DNA from: Nereocystis luetkeana
Taxonomy: Eukaryota > Sar > Phaeophyceae > Laminariales > Laminariaceae
NCBI GenBank assembly: GCA_031213475.1
Contig: JARUPZ010000020.1
Span: 5,877,858-5,941,857 of the forward strand
Direction: 5' to 3'
Length of the DNA stretch: 64,000 bases
The notes under the pieces are model-generated. The model made no database searches. It worked only from the letters and a program-made list of their open reading frames with translations, and had not been told where the DNA came from. Positions 62,801-64,000 of this stretch are shown one piece after another (within the stretch, counting starts at the first letter, position 1; every line of letters starts with the position of its first letter). Position numbers and translations under genes: made by a program.

Positions 62801-62889
62801 AGCGGCAGCAGCGCCACCGTCCGCCCATTTCTCGCCACCACAACGGGTGAAGCGCTCGCCCCCGGCTCCGGCCTGATCCTCACGATCAC
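25497..62889 (-). CDS. Giant kinesin: N-terminal motor plus very long coiled-coil tail (31 exons seen, 5' end missing)
   Basis: A kinesin uses ATP hydrolysis to move along microtubules or to act on their ends; a long tail usually dimerises the protein and binds cargo. Exons K1 to K31 (listed separately) chain through matching splice phases into one frame of 2,777 codons with no internal stop. Counting from the first visible residue, the motor shows VRIRP at 3-7, the P-loop GHTGSGKT at 88-95, switch I NERSSRSH at 304-311, switch II DLAGSE at 364-369, VPYRNSKLT near 440 and the neck YASRARRIRN near 485. The motor spans about 509 residues against the usual 340 or so, because of Gly/Ser-rich loop insertions. 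The remaining 2,270 or so residues are Ala/Glu/Arg/Gln-rich heptad-like coil, ending in a Gly/Ser/Arg-rich segment. The neck reads somewhat like kinesin-4 or kinesin-7, but I cannot assign a subfamily. The ATG exon was not found and probably lies beyond 62.9 kb. Confidence 0.9.
27239..27423 (-). CDS. Kinesin exon K30
   Basis: Starts at GTAGCAG|ATAGG, completing a split Asp codon, and encodes RLTRALVARDAAEEGRARLA and on to LSHAEHE at GAG|GTGAAA. Phase 0 out. Confidence 0.78.
28478..28610 (-). CDS. Kinesin exon K29: coiled coil
   Basis: Between TATTTGAG and AGAG|GTGTGA. Encodes AMWNKAEDNTEALRSAFEAA and then an Ala/Glu-rich stretch ending RADREYR. Phase 1 out, matched by K30. Confidence 0.78.
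29081..29527 (-). CDS. Kinesin exon K28: coiled coil (149 codons)
   Basis: Between CTCCGCAG and GAG|GTAAGG, beginning LERLRVHSSALLETLRDVQK, with a run of glutamines (EEMEQQQSEV) near the end. Phase 0 on both sides. Confidence 0.88.
30114..30545 (-). CDS. Kinesin exon K27: coiled coil (144 codons)
   Basis: Starts RASALADQNRVHREAVQAAL after ACGAAG and ends ARASEQ at CAG|GTAGGG. Nearby AGs make the acceptor ambiguous by a few bases; AAG|AGA keeps phase 0. Decayed copies of this acceptor and exon start lie upstream at 30,733-30,940. Confidence 0.8.
30516..30990 (-). repeat. Decayed tandem copies of the K27 exon start
   Basis: The K27 acceptor and exon start (read on the plus strand as GGTCCGCAAGAGCCGAGGCT to TTTTTTG...GTCAGGGCGAAGCGG) reappears at about 30,733-30,815 and 30,855-30,940 as diverged copies, with a further trace at 30,600-30,700. 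Confidence 0.65.
31205..32221 (-). CDS. Kinesin exon K26: long coiled coil (339 codons)
   Basis: Starts at AACCCCAG|ATGCAG and ends GAG|GTGAGA. It encodes alternating Ala/Glu-rich and Arg/Glu-rich segments such as REWKREQERYEARIERVERQ, typical of rod-like coiled coils. The upstream acceptor tract is a repeat of CCTACC-type units. The Met at its start follows a splice acceptor, so it is not taken as a separate gene start. Confidence 0.88.
32224..32320 (+). repeat. GGTTGGGTAGGGTAGGATA minisatellite in an acceptor tract
   Basis: Three or more units directly upstream of the K26 acceptor; on the transcribed strand it is a C-rich polypyrimidine-type tract. Confidence 0.8.
33707..34186 (-). CDS. 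Kinesin exon K25: coiled coil (160 codons)
   Basis: Between AAGCAG|GCAGCA and GAG|GTGAGA. It begins AAARLALKGRRDLQASFDAE, continues through FEQRLQRLQETNRVERDALE and an Ala-rich middle, and ends REKVRGE. Phase 0 on both sides. Confidence 0.88.
34834..35814 (-). CDS. Kinesin exon K24: long coiled coil (327 codons), GC donor
   Basis: Opens after ATTGCAG|ACAAAG with TKRRLQQRKHQHESDLAAER. It continues as an Ala/Glu/Arg-rich coil, including stretches made almost only of Ala, Glu and Val, and ends MAKALK. The best 3' border is AAG|GCAAGC, a GC donor. The C-rich tract upstream of the acceptor reads on the plus strand as GGGGT repeats. The 352-codon plus-strand frame over this exon is its antisense shadow. 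Confidence 0.88.
35845..36038 (+). repeat. GGGGT-type minisatellite and G tract upstream of K24
   Basis: GTGGGGTGGGGTGGGGTTGG repeats ending in a G run; on the minus strand this is the C-rich tract before the K24 acceptor. Confidence 0.8.
36402..36671 (-). CDS. Kinesin exon K23: coiled coil
   Basis: 90 codons between TGTTCAG and ATG|GTGGGT, phase 0 on both sides, starting DLAEAVGTGQGLAEELEASR and ending LAEVVRQKDEM. Unlike most tail exons its last residue is Met rather than Glu or Gln, so the donor is slightly less certain. Confidence 0.8.
36715..37005 (+). repeat. Oligo-G-headed repeat (5' fragment plus larger copy)
   Basis: A short 5' fragment at about 36,722-36,765, then a G-rich tract, GTACTCGTGCCATGCATGG and the body to about 37,005. 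Confidence 0.75.
37615..37680 (-). repeat. Oligo-G-headed repeat fragment next to the K22 donor
   Basis: A C tract and then TATGGTCATACGACTATGAC, the reverse of the repeat's 5' part, ending a few bases from the splice donor of K22. Confidence 0.75.
37683..37954 (-). CDS. Kinesin exon K22: Ala-rich coiled coil
   Basis: Starts at CGCCAG|CGAGCG and runs as SEGLHRSVAAARSEASRLEV into a strongly Ala-rich coil ending EREAARARE. The donor is GAG|GTGAGC. A fragment of the oligo-G-headed repeat starts within 10 bases of the donor. Confidence 0.85.
38336..38519 (-). CDS. Kinesin exon K21: coiled coil
   Basis: 61 codons plus one base, starting KLASSRDEAVRASDVLRERL; the acceptor is CAAGCAG and the donor AGAG|GTGTGT in phase 1. 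K22 supplies the two missing bases. Confidence 0.8.
38590..38631 (+). repeat. (GGGA)n microsatellite
   Basis: GGAGGGAGGGAGGGAGGGA run inside a kinesin intron. Confidence 0.9.
39553..39708 (-). CDS. Kinesin exon K20: coiled coil
   Basis: 52 codons, starting AKMQAVAERMSKVEKSMGRA and ending ASARLQAQ, between TGTCAG and CAG|GTAAGG. Strong heptad character. Confidence 0.85.
39972..40217 (+). repeat. AGATCATCTA dispersed repeat, copy 1
   Basis: About 240 bp starting ACGTCGGACAGATAGATCAT and containing TACAGGATATGTATAGCACA and a late GATCAG block. Same family and orientation as the copies at 48,790, 50,785 and 51,285. Confidence 0.8.
40492..40560 (-). CDS. Kinesin exon K19: coiled coil
   Basis: 23 codons, SAGALEKLKTSRIEAEAAIA and then REE, between CCGACAG and GAG|GTAAGA. 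An alternative acceptor CCGCAG two codons in also keeps phase 0. Confidence 0.78.
40600..41240 (+). repeat. Tandem array, four ~170-190 bp units
   Basis: AGTCGCGTRGRGTTGG-like starts recur at about 40,614, 40,789, 40,957 and 41,147. Each is followed by a GAGCGA(A/G)AA block, a CCC...GGTCTTC block and, in two units, CATCGGCCACA...GCAACCCG. It sits between kinesin exons K18 and K19. Confidence 0.7.
41442..41496 (-). CDS. Kinesin exon K18: coiled coil
   Basis: The smallest exon, 18 codons plus one base: EKRSRQAMLKELEAAEKE between TTTTGCAG and GAG|GTGCGC. Phase 2 in completes the codon split in K17. Confidence 0.75.
41860..42233 (-). repeat. Two oligo-G-headed repeat units in tandem
   Basis: On the minus strand: a G tract (42,220-42,233), TGTACTCGATAGGAGAGATG and a full unit of about 270 bp, then a second G tract (41,934-41,948) followed by CGTACTCATTTGTTGCTTGC, the start of a second, diverged unit. 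The first tract lies about 15 bases beyond the K17 donor. Confidence 0.85.
42249..42367 (-). CDS. Kinesin exon K17: coiled coil
   Basis: Encodes VTARVKAERARAEAEDAATA and then LAAVAGECKDLERRVAALT between GGTCAG and ACCAG|GTTAGTG, phase 2 out. An oligo-G-headed repeat begins about 15 bases downstream of the donor. Confidence 0.82.
42890..42979 (-). CDS. Kinesin exon K16
   Basis: 30 codons, beginning GFMGLGTASPVPAERV and ending GLREEKELE, between GCGCCAG and GAG|GTGAGA. A Gly/Pro-containing break in the coil leads back into coil. Very G-rich intron sequence (G tracts on the minus strand) follows the donor. Confidence 0.75.
43676..43729 (+). repeat. (TAG)n microsatellite
   Basis: An uninterrupted TAG run, then TAG/CAG-rich sequence continuing to about 43,945. 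Confidence 0.92.
43979..44048 (-). CDS. Kinesin exon K15: coiled coil
   Basis: Encodes LAAELKAAEEREKALLGYWR and then RLQ; the donor is CAG|GTACTA. The acceptor GGATAG is the first AG after a long pyrimidine tract and gives the phase K14 needs. Confidence 0.7.
44508..44581 (-). CDS. Kinesin exon K14: coiled coil
   Basis: A short exon of 24 codons plus two bases, ELRLAARELATMRADGLEHK and then TTSD, between TTCCAG and GACAG|GTAGTG. Phase 2 out, matched by K15. An 831 bp TIR element lies in the intron just upstream. Confidence 0.72.
44677..45507. mobile_element. 831 bp TIR element (copy 2), inside a kinesin intron
   Basis: Closely similar to 13,255-14,101 over the whole length and in the same orientation, with the same terminal inverted repeats. 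It is flanked by a perfect 4 bp direct repeat, TACT. It sits in the intron between kinesin exons K13 and K14. Confidence 0.85.
46255..46515 (+). repeat. CAC/CAA-rich low-complexity tract
   Basis: CACCAACA-type repeats within an intron; the minus strand is correspondingly GT-rich. Non-coding. Confidence 0.75.
46527..46638 (-). CDS. Kinesin exon K13: coiled coil
   Basis: Encodes TIEIMEQETDGRVGGDEVQE and then MQNAIAAWQAQATEAQQ between CTCCAG and CAG|GTATTG. Phase 2 in, phase 0 out. Confidence 0.78.
47151..47272 (-). CDS. Kinesin exon K12: coiled coil
   Basis: Encodes AGKLAVQHQAFITLQARLQQ and then QLGEYQKKCTLQEREIMQLR between CAACCAG and CGCAG|GTGAAC. Phase 0 in, phase 2 out, splitting a Ser codon completed by K13. 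Confidence 0.8.
47416..47713 (+). repeat. CAACAGCAC-type low complexity ending in (ACC)n
   Basis: Imperfect CAACA/CAGCA repeats, then a pure ACC run at about 47,683-47,713. Intron of the kinesin gene. Confidence 0.85.
47780..47851 (-). CDS. Kinesin exon K11: coiled coil
   Basis: 24 codons containing STNERERAQLEGKLSTVIHS; the donor is CAG|GTGCGT. The acceptor GCGGAAG is weak and is the least certain part of this exon. Confidence 0.65.
48790..49020 (+). repeat. AGATCATCTA dispersed repeat, copy 2
   Basis: GTCGGGCAGATCATTCTACT, then CTGTAGATCATCTACAGG and GTCATACAGGATATGTGTAG; aligns with 39,972-40,217. Confidence 0.8.
49211..49333 (-). CDS. Kinesin exon K10: first coiled-coil exon
   Basis: 41 codons between GGCCAG and CAG|GTACAT, beginning VSAEIETLKHRLHQRSLELG and ending SLREKLQ, with leucines at heptad-like spacing. 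Phase 0 on both sides. It opens the dimerising stalk after the neck. Confidence 0.8.
49375..50340 (+). repeat. GGTCGGTAGNGTATC minisatellite, interrupted by a repeat insertion
   Basis: Degenerate ATCGGTCGGTAGNGT units cover 49,375-49,780 and resume at 50,095-50,340. Between them lies a full oligo-G-headed repeat (49,792-50,090). Confidence 0.85.
49792..50090 (+). repeat. Oligo-G-headed dispersed repeat, full copy
   Basis: A G tract, TGTACTCGATAGGAGAGATG, the body with GGGACGGAGCAGGTCGGG and GCACCAAGCGCGAAGCGCCG, and the end CCCGGTGTAGGCACTAGA, followed by another G tract. Confidence 0.9.
50548..50643 (-). CDS. Kinesin exon K9: neck (YASRARRIRN)
   Basis: A 32-codon exon between GGACAG and CAG|GTGCAG. 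It encodes SLISLLYASRARRIRN and then QSCVNVD, the last motor helix and neck. Phase 0 on both sides. About 1.8 kb of intron separates it from K8. Confidence 0.88.
50785..51545 (+). repeat. AGATCATCTA dispersed repeat, copies 3 and 4
   Basis: Copy 3 at about 50,785-51,025 (CACGTCGGGCAGACC...GTCGTACAGGATGTGTAAAA) and copy 4 at about 51,285-51,545 (TACAGTAGATCGTCTGGATC...GTGCAGGATCTGTATAATGC). All four copies share one orientation and lie in kinesin introns. Confidence 0.75.
52422..52493 (-). CDS. Kinesin exon K8: DSLGGNSKT
   Basis: A 24-codon exon between GCGCAG and CAA|GTGAGC. It encodes DSLGGNSKTLMVTTLRS and then TAVYHRQ, directly continuing the HFLK that ends K7, as in all kinesins. Confidence 0.92.
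53056..53311 (-). CDS. Kinesin exon K7: NINLSLSSLG and VPYRNSKLT
   Basis: The frame after GGAGCAG encodes ERLSLSGSEGKRLHETQNIN, then LSLSSLGDVLACLSRN, a Gly-rich insertion and VPYRNSKLTHFLK. These are the alpha-4 and alpha-5 microtubule-binding elements of a kinesin. The donor is AAG|GTGGGG in phase 0, followed by G-rich intron sequence. Confidence 0.93.
53688..53945 (+). repeat. Oligo-G-headed dispersed repeat (copy)
   Basis: A G tract, GTACTCATTATCATGCATGA, the body with CGGAGCACGTCGAG, and an end near TTCTGGTGTAGCCACTTCCA. Confidence 0.85.
54647..54954 (-). CDS. Kinesin exon K6: switch I (NERSSRSH) to switch II (DLAG)
   Basis: The exon starts at CCGCAG|GCG, encodes AGVFLSGP..., then NERSSRSHAILTFHVES (switch I), then a run of about 25 residues that are mostly Gly, then GKLHLVDLAG (switch II). 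The donor GGAAG|GTGAGG in phase 2 splits the Ser codon of DLAGSE. Confidence 0.92.
55247..55430 (+). repeat. GACAATGAAAATGACAACG minisatellite
   Basis: 6 bp and 30 bp periodicity (AATGACAATGAAAATGACAA, CGACGGTGAA). It translates to repetitive His/Phe/Cys or Met/Thr/Lys on either strand and is intronic. A related GACAACGA-rich stretch lies at 55,855-55,985. Confidence 0.8.
56047..56325 (-). repeat. Three decayed copies of the K5 exon 3' end and donor
   Basis: Blocks at 56,047-56,108, 56,164-56,225 and 56,263-56,324 match the last 60 or so bases of K5 (56,519-56,580 on the plus strand). Each shows CTCGGGGCA(C/A)TCCCGGACCT or a close variant. Translated in the exon's frame they give GGNVEVRECPEIRK and GGDKEVRECLEAQK; the third is scrambled. 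Confidence 0.82.
56536..56742 (-). CDS. Kinesin exon K5: Ser-rich insertion and KIEVRECPEVKK
   Basis: The exon begins after GAACACAG and carries about 55 Ser/Ala/Arg-rich residues before GGKIEVRECPEVKK, the kinesin strand before G.FVxGL. The donor is AAG|GTTTTG in phase 0. Three decayed copies of the last 60 or so bases of this exon and its donor lie downstream at 56,047-56,325. Confidence 0.8.
56785..57155 (+). repeat. Cluster of three oligo-G-headed repeat fragments
   Basis: G tracts at about 56,778, 56,870 and 57,038 are each followed by related starts (AGTATTCATTTGTTGCTCGC; TGTACTCGATAGGAGATATG; TACTCGATATCGTGCATGGC). All three are truncated to roughly 80 to 110 bases. Confidence 0.75.
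57892..58109 (-). CDS. Kinesin exon K4: SYVELYNN and Gly/Ser-rich loop
   Basis: After CCCACAG the frame encodes ALEQDTIFIVRMSYVELYNN and then FRNLLEGG, matching the kinesin motif V..SY.EIYNE...DLL. It runs on into about 45 residues rich in Gly, Ser, Arg and Asp, an insertion in the loop after that motif. The donor GAGAG|GTGTGA in phase 0 joins K5. Confidence 0.88.
58440..58715 (+). repeat. Two further oligo-G-headed repeat fragments
   Basis: A G run at about 58,450 followed by CGTACTCATTTGTTGCTTGC, and a G run at about 58,681 followed by TGTACTCGATATCACGG. Confidence 0.7.
58790..59700 (-). mobile_element. 911 bp TIR element with decayed coding sequence, in kinesin intron 3
   Basis: The ends GGGCCCGTACTAACGAAG and CTTCGTTACTACCGGCC are imperfect inverses, with TAA on the left and TTA on the right, reminiscent of Harbinger-type termini. 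Inside, minus-strand frames read AIEVLELLLRVLGRSLGSRG (about 59,300) and LERAIQVGGAPHIFDAMCSK (about 59,000), in different frames with stops between. No transposase is recognised; a captured gene fragment is possible. Confidence 0.5.
59989..60122 (-). CDS. Kinesin exon K3: P-loop (GHTGSGKT)
   Basis: The exon starts at CTTCAG|CTAC and encodes YNSTIFAYGHTGSGKTHTMM, containing the nucleotide-binding P-loop. His replaces the usual Gln in AYGQTGSGKT, a substitution seen in other kinesins. The following residues PGMTPRAVQDMF form the conserved helix. The donor is GCGG|GTGAGA in phase 1. Confidence 0.95.
60188..60335 (+). repeat. (GGGA)n and (CAGA)n microsatellites
   Basis: A GGGA run at 60,188-60,229 and a CAGA run at 60,308-60,335, both in the intron upstream of the P-loop exon. 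Confidence 0.92.
60933..61024 (-). CDS. Kinesin exon K2: FTFDKVF
   Basis: This exon encodes SFTFDKVFRPQASQDEVYEF and then a PLV...VDG stretch, the conserved kinesin segment before the P-loop. The acceptor is TTCAG and the donor is GACGG|GTGAGA in phase 2, which splits the Gly codon of the GYN motif exactly as K3 requires. Confidence 0.9.
61677..62035. mobile_element. Two TTAA-type foldback elements (copies 3 and 4)
   Basis: 61,677-61,774 and 61,939-62,035. The arms CTGCAGTCCCATTTTGGGGA/TCCCCAACGACGGGACTGCA and CAGTCCCGTTTTGGGGACAA/TTTGTCCCCAAAAACGGGAC face each other, each ending in AACCC/GGGTT. The boundary TTAA is mutated to TCAA, TGAA or TTGA. Confidence 0.75.
62232..62393. mobile_element. 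TTAA foldback element (copy 5, partly duplicated inside)
   Basis: Bounded by TTAACCC and GGGTTAA. The interior holds an extra GGTTCGTCCCCAAAAAACGG block, so it appears to be one and a half units. Confidence 0.72.
62502..62686. mobile_element. hAT-like MITE, 185 bp, perfect 18 bp TIRs
   Basis: Begins CAGGGCTGTTCACGGGTC and ends GACCCGTGAACAGCCCTG, exact inverses. The interior is a chain of GGGTCGGGT/GACCCGACC units. The 8-base flanks AAAAAAAA and CAACAAAA could be a worn target duplication. Confidence 0.7.
62746..62889 (-). CDS. Kinesin exon K1: first motor strand (VIVRIRP)
   Basis: The frame opens after GGTGCAG at 62890 and encodes VIVRIRP, the first beta strand of a kinesin motor, followed by an Ala/Pro-rich stretch. 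The donor is uncertain: AAG|GTGCCA (used here), GCA|GTACCG and CCG|GTAGAA all keep phase 0. There is no ATG in frame, so at least one short coding exon is missing upstream. Confidence 0.7.
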
Positions 62890-62970
62890 CTGCACCAAAA
62901 CAAAAGGGGTCCGAAAACGGAGAGGGAGGGGAGGGGGGGACAACAAAAGCAACGAGTAGAGATACGCCAA

Positions 62971-63086
62971 CTATTACGGGGGACCATAGTAAATCGGACC
63001 AAATATTGTTATTAATAGTAAAAATAGGTAATATGTAAGTTTTTGTGTGTACCGTAGGTCCTATTCACTATGGTTCCCCGCCATAG
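62971..63086. mobile_element. CTATTACGGGG MITE (copy 2)
   Basis: Starts CTATTACGGGGGACCATAGT and ends ACTATGGTTCCCCGCCATAG, with an AT-rich centre. Confidence 0.8.
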
Positions 63087-63650
63087 TCGACGAGGTAAAG
63101 AGTCAATGAGCCTATTCGCTGCATGCGATCACGAACAACAAAATACACTGGCGATGGGGGGGGGGGGACGCCTATTGAACCAACAGGCCAACTATCAAAC
63201 ATGCCAAAACACAAATACACCGAAGCACAGACACGCCAACACACAGACACGGTAACGCACAAACACGCCAACTTGTCAATACGCGGCAAAGGGTCAGCGT
63301 GCCAGTGCGACCCCCCCCGCCGCTCGCGCTATACTAGAAACAAAACTTCCCCAAAAAACGACTAACCGACCGACCGACCGACCAACCGGCGTAAGGAAGG
63401 AAGAAACGCGCAAATATGTCAACACGCCACTACGGCGCAAAACAGCTCAAAACACGTGGGGATCTATGAACATCTCGAGACCAAGGGTCGGCGAATGGTC
63501 CATGCAATACACCAGTACCGAAAAGGTTTGCAGCCACGTGCCAGGATACAAGAAAAAACGAGCATCTACAGTAGTATAAATAGGGAGAGAAGGTAAGGCA
63601 TTCGTGGCCGCATTATTTTTCGTTCAGAAGGCCGCTGACGGTAAAACCTC

Positions 63651-63760
63651 CTATTACGGGGGATCATAGTTAATAGGACCGATGCTATACTCAAAAACCT
63701 ATATATTTACCTATTTTTACTAACAGTATTTGGTCCTATTTACTATGGTCCCCCGTAGTA
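63651..63760. mobile_element. CTATTACGGGG MITE (copy 3, centre inverted)
   Basis: Starts CTATTACGGGGGATCATAGT and ends ACTATGGTCCCCCGTAGTA. The central segment matches the other copies in reverse orientation. Confidence 0.8.
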
Positions 63761-63998
63761 CGATCGTATTAATATCGGTAAGTACGAGGTGGGTTGGAAA
63801 CCAGAAGTGTAGCACAAAAGAAGAAGAGCGCACAAAGCTGAAGCTGCACCCGAGGGCGAGCATTTTCGACGATCGTCCCTCCGGAGCTCTACGTGGATGA
63901 TTGATCGCTGTGGCGAAAAAACACGTCAAGAAGGCGTACCACACATAGCGGAAGGAGATGGCGGTGGCGGCGGCGACAAAGCACTGGAAGTTGTCTAT
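63720..63998 (-). other. Open frame at window edge with hydrophobic residues, unassigned
   Basis: The minus strand is open from the window edge and reads IDNFQCFVAAATAISFRYVW and then YAFLTCFFATAIN, resembling a membrane segment. It then loses protein character and overlaps a MITE. Possibly the end of an exon of an upstream gene; there are no clear splice borders. Confidence 0.2.
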
Positions 63999-64000
63999 CT

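Overview
The window looks like a eukaryotic nuclear genome. Its coding sequence is GC-rich and rich in Ala, Glu and Gly, and is cut into many short exons by introns of about 0.4 to 2 kb with ordinary GT...CAG borders. The rest is dense in small inverted-repeat transposons, foldback elements, minisatellites and homopolymer tracts. A large stramenopile genome such as a brown alga would fit the intron length, the composition and the PA14/filamin protein, but that placement is inference. There are no bacterial operons, no CRISPR array, no rRNA and no complete tRNA.

Two protein-coding genes can be supported, both on the minus strand. The larger fills 62,889 down to about 25,500. I could chain 31 exons through matching splice phases into one reading frame of 2,777 codons. 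It begins with a kinesin motor (P-loop, switch I, switch II, the VPYRNSKLT motif and the neck all visible) and continues into more than 2,200 residues of Ala/Glu/Arg-rich coiled coil. The first coding exon with the ATG was not found, and the exact C-terminus is ambiguous. The smaller gene runs from 8,631 leftwards and leaves the window. It has a likely signal peptide, then a filamin-type immunoglobulin repeat spread over four exons, then the start of a PA14 domain. This suggests a secreted or surface protein.

Layout: 1-8.6 kb is the PA14/filamin gene with long introns. 8.6-25.5 kb is repeat-rich spacer with decayed coding fragments, a satellite of about 143 bp, and several transposon-like elements. 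25.5-62.9 kb is the kinesin gene, whose introns hold most of the repeats. 62.9-64 kb is MITE-rich sequence with one unassigned hydrophobic open frame at the edge.

The most unusual signals are: decayed tandem copies of exon edges inside the neighbouring kinesin introns (beside the exon encoding KIEVRECPEVKK, and beside the exon starting at 30,545); a dispersed repeat family whose units begin with an oligo-G tract followed by GTACTC; TTAA-bounded foldback elements resembling piggyBac MITEs; a probable GC-AG intron; and a 9-base motif, TACCAGGTA or its complement, seen about 20 times where about 0.5 is expected by chance. All splice sites were assigned by eye from sequence and phase, without transcripts or database searches.
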